From: Sutcliffiella halmapala
GTDB taxonomy: Bacteria > Bacillota > Bacilli > Bacillales > Bacillaceae_I
NCBI RefSeq assembly: GCF_002019665.1
Contig: NZ_KV917375.1
Coordinates: 814,001 to 878,000 of the forward strand
Length of the DNA stretch: 64,000 nucleotides
Reading direction: 5' to 3'
In this document: positions 17,583 to 25,079 of the stretch, in pieces
How the letters are laid out: the number at the start of each line of letters is the position of its first letter
Position numbering within the stretch: position 1 is the first letter of the stretch
Translations under genes and position numbers: made by a program
The notes under the pieces: generated by a model
What the model was told of the DNA's origin: nothing
The model's database searches: none
Seen by the model: the letters and a program-made list of their open reading frames with translations, nothing else

Positions 17583-18328
17583 GTGTAAGTTCAGTATTAA
17601 CGAAGGATGAATTAAGTTTTTTGCAGGAAAACGGACGTTTTGCCGTTGGAGCGGATTTCAAGGGAGAGACTGTTCAACTTTCAGCCTTAATTGAAAACGG
17701 AACTCTAGATTATTTGAAGAGTATTCAAGCTGCTCTGCATGCCGAGAAAAACGATGTGACAGGCTCTTTGTTAATGAAGAGACTAGCTTTTCTTGCTGTG
17801 AATTGTTTATTTAGTATGACGGCTTTTAATAAGGCAATAGATGTGAAACCGGAAAACATTTGGATCGATTCAACTGTAAATAATGACATTTGGCTGCCTA
17901 AAATTCGTTTTAAGGAGCTGAAAGTTGTAGAAGCACCTTCAGAAAATCGTGAGGCGTGGAGGAAAGAGATTTTTGTTCAACTTTTTCAAGAAGTTTATGC
18001 TCCTTTAATTGAACAATTAAAGAAAGACGCGAAGGTTTCTAGACAAACATTATGGGAAAACGTAATGCTATATATTTATTGGTTATATGAAACGGTTCTT
18101 CCAAAATTGGAGCAATCTACATATTTGGAAGAGGACTTTCAATCGCTTCTTAAGGCATCCCCGCATATGTTTGAGATGAAGCGCAACCCTGCTAGCCAGT
18201 TTTATAAGGAAAAGACATTCGTTCAAAAGCACCAAGCGGAAATTAGAGTCCGAACGACCTGTTGTTTCTATTATCGGGCCAATGATGCAGGGGCACATTG
18301 CTCTACCTGTCCACTTGATTGCAAATAA
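17579..18328 (+). CDS. FhuF-like ferric siderophore reductase family protein
   Basis: A 249-residue protein ending in [20 protein letters not shown]. The CC-x11-C-x2-C arrangement is close to the CC-x10-C-x2-C cluster that binds [2Fe-2S] in FhuF, which reduces ferric siderophores in the cytoplasm to free iron. The rest resembles the C-terminal part of IucA/IucC-type proteins, the usual domain assignment of FhuF-like proteins. It begins inside the ATPase gene (ATGA overlap), so it is in the same Fur-controlled operon, as expected for the iron-release step. Confidence 0.82.
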   Translation: MSVSSVLTKDELSFLQENGRFAVGADFKGETVQLSALIENGTLDYLKSIQAALHAEKNDVTGSLLMKRLAFLAVNCLFSMTAFNKAIDVKPENIWIDSTVNNDIWLPKIRFKELKVVEAPSENREAWRKEIFVQLFQEVYAPLIEQLKKDAKVSRQTLWENVMLYIYWLYETVLPKLEQSTYLEEDFQSLLKASPHMFEMKRNPASQFYKEKTFVQKHQAEIRVRTTCCFYYRANDAGAHCSTCPLDCK

Positions 18329-18350
18329 GTTGTAAAGGGGCGGATCTTCG

Positions 18351-18611
18351 TTGAATGAAAAATTAGAGCAACAACTAGATGGCTTGTTAGAAAAATATAC
18401 CGAACTTCTATTAGGTGATGGACCAGAAACGCAAAAGGACAAAGTAAAGGCCTGGATCCTATATACGTATATCGCCAAATCAATGCCACCGCTAGTCAAA
18501 CATTGGAACGAGCAATATCCAGATGCCAAGCAAGACATGATGACCTTAATTAAGGAAATTAAAGAATTGAATAATGCACACCGTGCCAAGAACATAGGGC
18601 AAAAAAAATAA
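18351..18611 (+). CDS. yusU: Small protein resembling YusU (DUF2573)
   Basis: An 86-residue hydrophilic, helix-rich protein that starts with TTG, 8 nt after AGGGGCGG. It lies 22 bp after the FhuF-like gene and is probably the last gene of the iron operon. In Bacillus subtilis a small protein of this kind, YusU, sits beside the siderophore ATPase gene yusV; similar size, composition and position support this assignment. No function is established and no catalytic motif is visible. Confidence in the gene is higher than in the family name. Confidence 0.72.
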   Translation: MNEKLEQQLDGLLEKYTELLLGDGPETQKDKVKAWILYTYIAKSMPPLVKHWNEQYPDAKQDMMTLIKEIKELNNAHRAKNIGQKK

Positions 18612-18615
18612 GGTA

Positions 18616-18650
18616 GGAGAGGCTTTCTAAAAGAGGAAGGTCTTTTTTTT
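18616..18650 (+). terminator. Probable terminator of the iron uptake operon
   Basis: The CTTTCT/AGGAAG stem with a small internal loop and AGA/TCT outer pairs is followed by nine T. Confidence 0.6.
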
Positions 18651-18679
18651 TGTGGACTTTGCGTGTGGGGATAGCTTTG

Positions 18680-18820
18680 TGTGGCTTAGAAAGAGTGAGG
18701 TTGCTCAGAAAAGAGAGGAATCGGCTCATAACCAGAAGAAACCGGCTCAGAAAAGAAGGGAATCGACTCATAACCAGTACGAAGTGGCTTAGAAAGAAGG
18801 GAACCTGCTCATAACAATAT
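18680..18820. repeat. Tandem array of seven degenerate 20-21-bp units
   Basis: Units run 18680, 18700, 18720, 18741, 18762, 18783 and 18803. Two types alternate: one like CGGCTCATAACCAG and one like CGGCTCAGAAAAGAAGGGA. The array starts just after the operon terminator and ends at the opposing terminator of the coat gene. It has no convincing ribosome site or start codon. Confidence 0.75.
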
Positions 18821-18854
18821 AAAAAAGTAGCGGAATCGTCCTCATACCGCTACT
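18821..18854 (-). terminator. Rho-independent terminator of the coat gene pair
   Basis: On the minus strand the perfect GTAGCGG/CCGCTAC stem is followed by TTTTTT. Confidence 0.85.
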
Positions 18855-18873
18855 TTCCAGAGAAAAGCACCAA

Positions 18874-19212
18874 CTACTGCATCATACCGTTATTACCGTA
18901 TGGGAATTGAGCGGTATAGCCTTGAAATTGTTGGTATTCCTGTTGCAGTTTTTGTTGATCAGCTTGTTCTAAGCTATACCAACCTTTTTGGAACATTAAA
19001 TTGTAGAGCTCACGCTGACAATTCTGTGTTTCATTAAATATGGCCAGTAAATCGGTGTAGATATATTGATTACTTGCTTCATTTAATGCCGTGCTGTAGG
19101 ATGCTGTCATGTATTTTTCAGTTGCTAACATATCGTTTATAAAATCACGATCATTCATTTGTGGTGTTTTAGCAACAGGTGACTCTGGATTTTGGATTTT
19201 TGATTGATTCAT
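18874..19212 (-). CDS. Spore coat protein, CotF-like domain
   Basis: A 112-residue protein whose core (NDRDFINDMLATEKYMTASYSTALNEASNQ...) matches the coat F domain, a ferritin-like helical bundle found in spore coat proteins of bacilli. It ends in a Tyr/Gln/Phe-rich tail (QQEYQQFQGYTAQFPYG), typical of coat proteins. It lies 15 bp after the second coat gene on the same strand, so the two form one operon transcribed from about 19570. B. subtilis yusN, a coat-type gene, lies at the same place next to fadM. Expression in the mother cell during sporulation is expected but no sigma-factor promoter was identified with certainty. Confidence 0.82.
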   Translation of the reverse strand: MNQSKIQNPESPVAKTPQMNDRDFINDMLATEKYMTASYSTALNEASNQYIYTDLLAIFNETQNCQRELYNLMFQKGWYSLEQADQQKLQQEYQQFQGYTAQFPYGNNGMMQ

Positions 19213-19227
19213 TTAACTATCCCTCCT

Positions 19228-19512
19228 TTATTGAAGCGGTGGTTGCTGTTGCATTTGATTTTGGCCCTGAACATGCGATAACACTTTTTGATAATGGCGT
19301 TGATGCATTTGTCCAGCTTTTTCGATAGCTTGAATAACTTCTTGATCCTGACATTGTCCGGCAAAGAAATGTGCTTTTTTCATCGCGAGCAAATTCCAAG
19401 AAAGCATATCTGCAAAATATAATGAGTCTTTTGTTGTCACAACCTTTGGAGGCTGTGGATAATAGCCTGATTGCTGCGCCGTGTTTTGCTGCTGTTGCTG
19501 TTGTTGTTGCAT
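19228..19512 (-). CDS. Spore coat protein with polyglutamine N terminus, CotF-like
   Basis: A 94-residue protein beginning with eight or more consecutive Gln, followed by TAQQSGYYPQPPKVVTTKDSLYFADMLSWNLLAMKKAHFFAGQ, which resembles the coat F helical domain. The Gln-rich tail (QGQNQMQQQPPLQ) is also coat-like. The start was placed at the ATG 7 nt after GGAGG; a longer in-frame extension to 19566 lacks a site. The polyglutamine tract is encoded by a CAA/CAG run that may vary in length between strains. It is the promoter-proximal gene of the pair. Confidence 0.78.
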   Translation of the reverse strand: MQQQQQQQQNTAQQSGYYPQPPKVVTTKDSLYFADMLSWNLLAMKKAHFFAGQCQDQEVIQAIEKAGQMHQRHYQKVLSHVQGQNQMQQQPPLQ

Positions 19513-19712
19513 ACAACGACCTCCTGAATTTAAAATCTCAATTGTAGAATGTCCTAAATGGTACAAACTATGTATCCGAAAGAAGGTTGTAGTTCAGCCA
19601 GAATGCATGAAAATTAAAAAACGACAAATTTAATGATTTAACGACAAATAACTTGTATTCAAATATTTGAAAAGGTGATAAAATTAGGTTTGAGATTTTG
19701 ATTTATCTAACG

Positions 19713-19726
19713 TGAAAGCGTTTAAA
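19713..19726 (+). promoter_or_regulatory. cre site upstream of fadM
   Basis: TGAAAGCGTTTAAA matches the CcpA consensus TGWAANCGNTNWCA at 13 of 14 positions. It lies about 80 bp before the proline dehydrogenase start and suggests carbon catabolite repression. Confidence 0.65.
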
Positions 19727-19808
19727 TATTTTCAGAAAATAATAAAAAGCGGGCAGCTAAGTTACTTTATATAGAGAGAACATCTAGAAGCGTGGGAGGA
19801 ACAACATC

Positions 19809-20726
19809 ATGGAACAAGTAATGAAAAATACTTTCTTGTTTTTATCAAAAAATAAAACGTTGACGAAAATGGCGCGAAGATATGGATTGCGTTTTGGTGC
19901 AGGACGTTTTGTAGCAGGGGAGCGTATTGATCAAGCCGTTAAAAGTATACATGAGCTAAATGCAAAGAACTTATGTGTAACGATCGATTATTTAGGAGAA
20001 TTTATTGATACAGAGCGTGAAGCAAATGAAATGGCGGACAACTCCATCGAAGCGATTCGTGCTATTGGAACAGAGAAATTAGATTCTCAACTTTCTCTAA
20101 AGATGACATCAATGGGTCTAGATATTTCGGATGAAATCGTTATGAACAATATGCGTAGAATTTTAGATGCTGCCAAAGAATATGGTGTCTTTGTTACAAT
20201 TGACATGGAAGACTATACTCGTTGTGAGAAAACAATTGAAATCTTCAAGCGTTTAAGAGAAGAATATGATAATGTAGGAACTGTTATTCAAGCCTATCTA
20301 TATCGTACAATTTCAGATATTGAAGACTTAAACCAATACAGTCCAAATCTACGTCTTGTTAAAGGTGCGTATAAAGAGTCACCTGAAGTAGCGTTTCCAG
20401 AGAAAAAAGATGTAGATGATAACTTTAAAAAAATCATCGAAATGCATCTTTTAAACGGGAACTATACAGCGGTAGCGACACATGATGATGCAATGATTGA
20501 ATATACAAAAGAACTTGTAAAAAAGCATAATATTCCTAATGACCAATTTGAATTCCAGATGCTTTACGGAATCCGCACGGAGCGTCAATTAGAGCTTGTT
20601 AAAGAAGGTTATAAAATGCGTGTCTACGTCCCATACGGTACGGACTGGTACGGATATTTTATGCGCCGTTTAGCAGAACGCCCGGCAAACGTGGCTTTTG
20701 TTTTAAAAGGGATGCTTAAGAAATAA
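19809..20726 (+). CDS. fadM: Proline dehydrogenase (FadM/PutB-type)
   Basis: A 305-residue FAD-dependent TIM barrel. Family motifs include VTIDYLGEF (about 58-66), VTIDMED (about 137-143), LRLVKGAYKE (about 180-189), FQMLYGIR (about 243-250) and the C-terminal RVYVPYGTDWYGYFMRRLAERPAN, with the YxxxRRxxER substrate-binding signature. It oxidises proline to pyrroline-5-carboxylate and passes electrons to the respiratory chain. ATG 19809 follows GGGAGGA. In B. subtilis the equivalent gene lies next to yuzL and fadNAE, exactly as here. A cre site and a pair of direct repeats (ACGACAAAT at 19621 and 19641) lie upstream. Confidence 0.92.
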   Translation: MEQVMKNTFLFLSKNKTLTKMARRYGLRFGAGRFVAGERIDQAVKSIHELNAKNLCVTIDYLGEFIDTEREANEMADNSIEAIRAIGTEKLDSQLSLKMTSMGLDISDEIVMNNMRRILDAAKEYGVFVTIDMEDYTRCEKTIEIFKRLREEYDNVGTVIQAYLYRTISDIEDLNQYSPNLRLVKGAYKESPEVAFPEKKDVDDNFKKIIEMHLLNGNYTAVATHDDAMIEYTKELVKKHNIPNDQFEFQMLYGIRTERQLELVKEGYKMRVYVPYGTDWYGYFMRRLAERPANVAFVLKGMLKK

Positions 20727-20756
20727 ACCATTTGATAAATGGATGAAGTTTAAATG

Positions 20757-20793
20757 GAAAAAGAGGGAGCGCTTTGCGTTTGCTCTTTTTTTG
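20757..20793 (+). terminator. Probable Rho-independent terminator of fadM
   Basis: An A-rich arm with AAAGAGGGAGC pairs imperfectly with GTTTGCTCTTT, followed by a T-run. Confidence 0.65.
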
Positions 20794-20888
20794 TTGCTGG
20801 ATTTTTGGGGTTTGATAATGGTTAGAGTGGTTCTTTTTTATTTTTGGTAGGGTGGCTGTTGGTCGTTGCGCCACCCTATATTTAAGAA

Positions 20889-21035
20889 TTAATCTTGCAT
20901 ATTGTGTTTGCCGTATTGCTGATTGTTGCTAGTCTTTTTTCCGCTATAGTCCATTTCAACTGTTGGACCAGCGTTACCCTTTACGCTTGCAGCACTTTTC
21001 GCTGCTTGAGAAGGTTGTTTTTTCATTTTTGCCAT
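20889..21035 (-). CDS. yuzL: YuzL family small protein
   Basis: A 48-residue basic, hydrophilic protein beginning MAKMKKQPSQ and ending TSNNQQYGKHNMQD. Minus-strand ATG 21035 lies 7 nt after a strong GGAGGTG site. The central KGNAGPTVE and terminal NQQYGKHN segments match what is known of the YuzL family. In B. subtilis yuzL lies between fadM (yusM) and fadN (yusL), as here, which supports the name independently. The small, Lys/Gln/Asn-rich composition resembles small acid-soluble spore proteins, but its function is not established. Plus-strand frames across it are antisense noise. Confidence 0.85.
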   Translation of the reverse strand: MAKMKKQPSQAAKSAASVKGNAGPTVEMDYSGKKTSNNQQYGKHNMQD

Positions 21036-21209
21036 TACTTTTCACCTCCGTTCACTTGTGTTATTTTTACCTGTAAAGTAAATGAAATACAGTGTATGTA
21101 TGGAAAATAAAGTGGAATTTCTTATTTATATATTGCGAAAATTCTTTAAATACTTTATAGTTAAAATTAAGAGAACTCTTGAAAAGGAGATATTTTTTTG
21201 CGATAAAAA

Positions 21210-21227
21210 TGAATGAGTATTCATTCA
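21210..21227. promoter_or_regulatory. FadR operator of the fadNAE operon
   Basis: TGAATGAGTATTCATTCA matches the bacillar FadR palindrome TGAATGANTANTCATTCA perfectly. It sits just downstream of a plausible promoter (TTGAAA at 21179, GATAAA at 21202, 17-bp spacing). Long-chain acyl-CoA should release FadR and allow beta-oxidation. Confidence 0.9.
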
Positions 21228-21274
21228 AAAACCAAGAGTTATATTTTAAATTCTACTATCAAGGGGGAGGAAGA

Positions 21275-23659
21275 ATGAAACAAAGTATTAAAAAGGCTGC
21301 TGTAATTGGATCTGGTGTAATGGGGTCTGGAATTGCAGCACATTTAGCAAACGTTGGAATTCCTACAATCTTGTTAGATATAGTTCCTAACAAATTATCG
21401 AGTGAAGAAGAAAAGAAAGGCTTATCACTCTCTGATAAAGCGATAAGAAATAAGTTTACTAACTCAGCATTACAAAAGCTGTTGAAGCAAAAGCCAGCTC
21501 CGCTTACAACAAAGTCAAACCTTGGACTAATTGAAGCAGGGAATTTAGAGGATGACATAGCGCGTATTGCGGAATGTGATTGGGTTATTGAAGTAATTGT
21601 AGAAAATCTTGAAATTAAAAAGCAATTGTTTGAAAAAGTAGATGCACACCGCAAGCCGGGAAGTATTATTAGTTCAAACACTTCTGGTATCTCCATTGAG
21701 GCGATGGCAGAGGGACGTTCGGAAGATTTTAAAAAGAATTTTCTTGGTACACATTTTTTCAATCCACCACGCTATTTAAAACTATTGGAAGTAATTCCTA
21801 CTAAAGATACAGATTATAATGTGGTTAATTTTATCAAACAATTTGGCGAGGATGTTCTTGGGAAAGGAATCGTACTTGCTAAAGATACGCCAAACTTCAT
21901 CGCTAATAGAATTGGAACATACGGCTTATTAGTAACGCTAAAGCAAATGCTTGAGGGTGGATACAGTGTCGGAGAAGTAGATTCTGTTACAGGACCTGCA
22001 ATTGGTCGCCCAAAAAGTGCGACATTCCGTACATTAGATGTAGTAGGACTAGATACATTTATTCATGTTGCCAACAATGTATTTGAAAAAGTAGAAGGTG
22101 CGGAAAAGGATGTTTTCCAAGTACCTGATTTTATGAGAAAAATGCAGGCTAACGGCTGGCTTGGTAGCAAGTCAGGTCAAGGCTTCTATCTTAAACAAGG
22201 AAAAGAGATCCTTGAGCTTAATGCCGAAACATTTGAATACGAGCCTAGAAAGAAGCTGAAAACCCAAGCGCTTGAACTAAGCAAGCAAGCAAAAGGTTAT
22301 AGCAACAAAATGAAAGCGCTTGTATATGCAGATGATCGTGCAGGGAATTTATTGTGGAGTATTCTAGCGCCAGTACTTAGCTATTCAGCGGAACTTCTTG
22401 GAGAAATTGCGGATGACATCGTTGCAATCGATCAAGCGATGAAATGGGGCTTTGGCTGGGAGTATGGGCCATTTGAAACTTGGGATGCAATCGGTTTAGA
22501 AGAGTCTGTGATGAAAATGAAGGAAGATGGAATCCTAGTTCCGAAATGGGTGGATGAGCTACTTGCTTCTGGACAGCGCTCTTTCTACCAAAAAGAAAAC
22601 AGCATCACATCGTTCTATAGCAATGGAAGTTATCAAGCACTTGAAGTGAACGAAAAAGTCATTCATTTGAAAACGTTAAAAGAATCAACCGGTGTAATTA
22701 AAAAGAATTCAGGTGCAAGCCTTATCGACCTTGGAGATGACATTGCACTGTTAGAATTCAACTCACCTAACAATGCAATTGGCTTAGATATTATTCAAAT
22801 GGTAAATTACGCAATTGAAGAAGTGGATAAAAATTATAAGGGTCTAGTCATCGGAAATCAAGGAAAGAACTTCTGTGTTGGTGCAAACCTTGCGATGATT
22901 TTGATGGAAGCTCAAGACGATAATTATTTTGAAATTGATATGGTAGTAAAGCATTTCCAACAAGCGATGATGAAAATCAAATATAGTTCGAAGCCGGTCG
23001 TTGCTGCTCCTTTTGGCATGACATTAGGTGGCGGAACCGAAATATGTTTACCTACTAGTCAGCTTCAAGCTTCTAGCGAAACATATATGGGCTTAGTGGA
23101 AGTTGGAGTTGGGCTTATACCTGGTGGTGGAGGAAATAAAGAGCTTTACATCAAGCATTTAAATAGTATGCCAGAAGGATTAGATTATGACCTTCAGAAG
23201 GTTGCGAACAAAGTGTTTGAGCAAATTGCAACAGCAAAAGTATCAACCTCTGCAGCCGAAGCAAAAGATTTACACTTACTGAACAATAGGGACCAAATTA
23301 GCTTTAATGGAGATCATCTTATTCATGACGCGAAGCAAGCGGCACTTCATTTATTTGAAAGTGGATACACAGCACCTGTTCGTAAGAAGGTTCCAGTGGT
23401 TGGGGAAACAGGCTATGCAACGCTCATGTTAGGTGCATATAACATGCTTTACTCTGGCTTTATCTCCGAGCATGATATGAAAATCGCTAAAAAGTTAGCC
23501 CATGTTATTGCAGGTGGAAATGTGCCATTTGGAACGGAAGTAGATGAGCAGTACTTGTTAGATTTAGAACGCGAAGCATTTTTAAGTCTAGTAGGGGAAG
23601 CGAAATCCCAACAACGGATGCAGCATATGCTTGTTAAGGGTAAGCCTTTACGTAATTAA
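21275..23659 (+). CDS. fadN: 3-hydroxyacyl-CoA dehydrogenase / enoyl-CoA hydratase (FadN)
   Basis: A 794-residue bifunctional beta-oxidation enzyme. The N-terminal 3-hydroxyacyl-CoA dehydrogenase has the NAD motif AVIGSGVMGSGIAAHLANVG (about 9-28), then GTHFFNPPRYLKLLEVIP and two C-terminal dehydrogenase domains. The enoyl-CoA hydratase/isomerase domain occupies about the last third, with GLVIGNQGKNFCVGANLAMI and PFGMTLGGGTEICL. The domain order (dehydrogenase first) is typical of bacillar FadN and opposite to that of E. coli FadB. ATG 21275 follows GGGGGAGG; a longer frame from 21179 runs through the operator and is rejected. It is first in the fadN-fadA-fadE operon. Confidence 0.94.
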   Translation: MKQSIKKAAVIGSGVMGSGIAAHLANVGIPTILLDIVPNKLSSEEEKKGLSLSDKAIRNKFTNSALQKLLKQKPAPLTTKSNLGLIEAGNLEDDIARIAECDWVIEVIVENLEIKKQLFEKVDAHRKPGSIISSNTSGISIEAMAEGRSEDFKKNFLGTHFFNPPRYLKLLEVIPTKDTDYNVVNFIKQFGEDVLGKGIVLAKDTPNFIANRIGTYGLLVTLKQMLEGGYSVGEVDSVTGPAIGRPKSATFRTLDVVGLDTFIHVANNVFEKVEGAEKDVFQVPDFMRKMQANGWLGSKSGQGFYLKQGKEILELNAETFEYEPRKKLKTQALELSKQAKGYSNKMKALVYADDRAGNLLWSILAPVLSYSAELLGEIADDIVAIDQAMKWGFGWEYGPFETWDAIGLEESVMKMKEDGILVPKWVDELLASGQRSFYQKENSITSFYSNGSYQALEVNEKVIHLKTLKESTGVIKKNSGASLIDLGDDIALLEFNSPNNAIGLDIIQMVNYAIEEVDKNYKGLVIGNQGKNFCVGANLAMILMEAQDDNYFEIDMVVKHFQQAMMKIKYSSKPVVAAPFGMTLGGGTEICLPTSQLQASSETYMGLVEVGVGLIPGGGGNKELYIKHLNSMPEGLDYDLQKVANKVFEQIATAKVSTSAAEAKDLHLLNNRDQISFNGDHLIHDAKQAALHLFESGYTAPVRKKVPVVGETGYATLMLGAYNMLYSGFISEHDMKIAKKLAHVIAGGNVPFGTEVDEQYLLDLEREAFLSLVGEAKSQQRMQHMLVKGKPLRN

Positions 23660-23702
23660 TTTTACTAGAATAATAAAATCCTAGAAAAGCGAGGGGAGCA
23701 CT

Positions 23703-24881
23703 TTGAAAGAAGCAGTTATTGTTGCTGGTGCAAGAACACCAGTAGGGAGAGCGAAAAAAGGATCATTAGCTACAGTTCGACCAGACGATCTGGGAGCATT
23801 AGTGGTAAAAGAAACCTTAAGAAGAGCTGGCAATTATGATGGCCCGATTGATGACCTTATTTTTGGTTGTGCGATGCCAGAAGCAGAGCAAGGATTGAAC
23901 ATGGCAAGAAATATCGGTGGCTTAGCAGGACTTCCTTCTAGTGTACCTGCGATCACGATTAATAGATATTGTTCATCAGGTCTTCAAACGATTGCCTATG
24001 CAGCAGAACGGATTATGCTTGGGCACTCAGAATCCATTATTGCTGGTGGAGCTGAATCGATGAGTATGGTGCCGATGACAGGACATACGGTACGTCCGAA
24101 TGCAAGGCTTGTCGATTCCGCGCCAGAATACTATATGGGGATGGGACATACAGCAGAACAGGTTGCTTCCAAGTATGGAATAAGTCGTGAGGATCAAGAT
24201 GCGTTTGCTGTCAGAAGTCATGAGCGAGCAGCAAGAGCGATTCAAGAGGGTAAATTTTCTGATGAAATTGTTCCTGTAGATGTGGCTGTTAGAAGAGTAG
24301 GAGCGAATAACAAAATAGAAGAATCGAGCTTTACCTTTAGCCAAGATGAAGGGGTCCGTCCAGGTACAACGCTTGACGTTTTAGGAAAGCTACGTCCTGC
24401 ATTTAATGTAAAAGGCTCTGTAACAGCAGGGAATTCCTCACAAACAAGTGATGGAGCAGCGTCAGTCTTAGTGATGGAAAGAGAACGAGCAGAAGCATTG
24501 GGTTTAAAACCAATCGCGAAATTCCGCTCCTTTGCTGTAGGAGGAGTTCCACCAGAAGTAATGGGAATTGGCCCAGTTGTAGCGATACCAAAAGCCTTAA
24601 AATTGGCTGGTCTAGAGCTTTCAGATATCGGACTTTTAGAACTCAATGAGGCATTTGCTTCACAAGCAATTCAAGTTATGCGAGAGCTTGGACTCGATGA
24701 AAATAAAGTCAATGTGAATGGTGGAGCGATCGCTCTAGGTCACCCGCTAGGTTGTACAGGATCTAAATTAACACTTACACTGCTTCATGAAATGAAACGA
24801 CGCAATGAACAATTTGGGGTTGTCAGCATGTGTATCGGCGGCGGAATGGGAGCAGCCGGAGTATTTGAGTTATTAGCATAA
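23703..24881 (+). CDS. fadA: Acetyl-CoA C-acyltransferase (thiolase) FadA
   Basis: A 392-residue thiolase. It has the nucleophilic Cys in NRYCSSGLQT (about residue 88), the GNSSQTSDGAA segment, the NEAFASQA motif, the His of GGAIALGHPLGCTGS and the second Cys in SMCIGGGMGAAG. These give the full Cys-His-Cys catalytic set of acyl-CoA thiolases. Translation starts at TTG 23703, which follows AGGGGAG; no ATG is available. It lies 43 bp after fadN and performs the final thiolytic cleavage of beta-oxidation. The degraded repeat copy C lies between it and fadE. Confidence 0.94.
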   Translation: MKEAVIVAGARTPVGRAKKGSLATVRPDDLGALVVKETLRRAGNYDGPIDDLIFGCAMPEAEQGLNMARNIGGLAGLPSSVPAITINRYCSSGLQTIAYAAERIMLGHSESIIAGGAESMSMVPMTGHTVRPNARLVDSAPEYYMGMGHTAEQVASKYGISREDQDAFAVRSHERAARAIQEGKFSDEIVPVDVAVRRVGANNKIEESSFTFSQDEGVRPGTTLDVLGKLRPAFNVKGSVTAGNSSQTSDGAASVLVMERERAEALGLKPIAKFRSFAVGGVPPEVMGIGPVVAIPKALKLAGLELSDIGLLELNEAFASQAIQVMRELGLDENKVNVNGGAIALGHPLGCTGSKLTLTLLHEMKRRNEQFGVVSMCIGGGMGAAGVFELLA

Positions 24882-24921
24882 AATTACACCCTGGATGATG
24901 AAAAGTGGACGTATTGTATTA

Positions 24922-25050
24922 TTTGTCGCCCCTGATGATCGTAGTGGAAGGTGTGAGGCTCCACAAGCGCCCCGCGGAAAGCGAACACCTGCAGCGGAGA
25001 TTGTCAGGGTGTTTACCAAGTAACCAATCTATTTTCAGGGTAGCCAAAAT
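24922..25050 (+). repeat. Dispersed GC-rich repeat, internally deleted copy C
   Basis: It keeps the left flank (GTAGTGGAAGGTGTGAG), then jumps directly to GCTCCACAAGCGCCCCGCGGAAAGCG, so the CTCCTGCGGGA...GAGGAG core is lost. The deletion is bounded by the short repeat GAG. It lies inside the fadA-fadE gap without an obvious terminator. Confidence 0.82.
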
Positions 25051-25079
25051 AATGAGAACTAAAAAAGGAGGAAAATAAA

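Noticed and set aside
18083-18595. A 170-codon minus-strand frame opposite the FhuF-like gene
   Set aside because: It is fully antisense to two well supported genes, with Ser/Cys-rich shadow composition and no ribosome site.
20895-21110. A 71-codon plus-strand frame
   Set aside because: Antisense to yuzL, which has a strong ribosome site and a family match.
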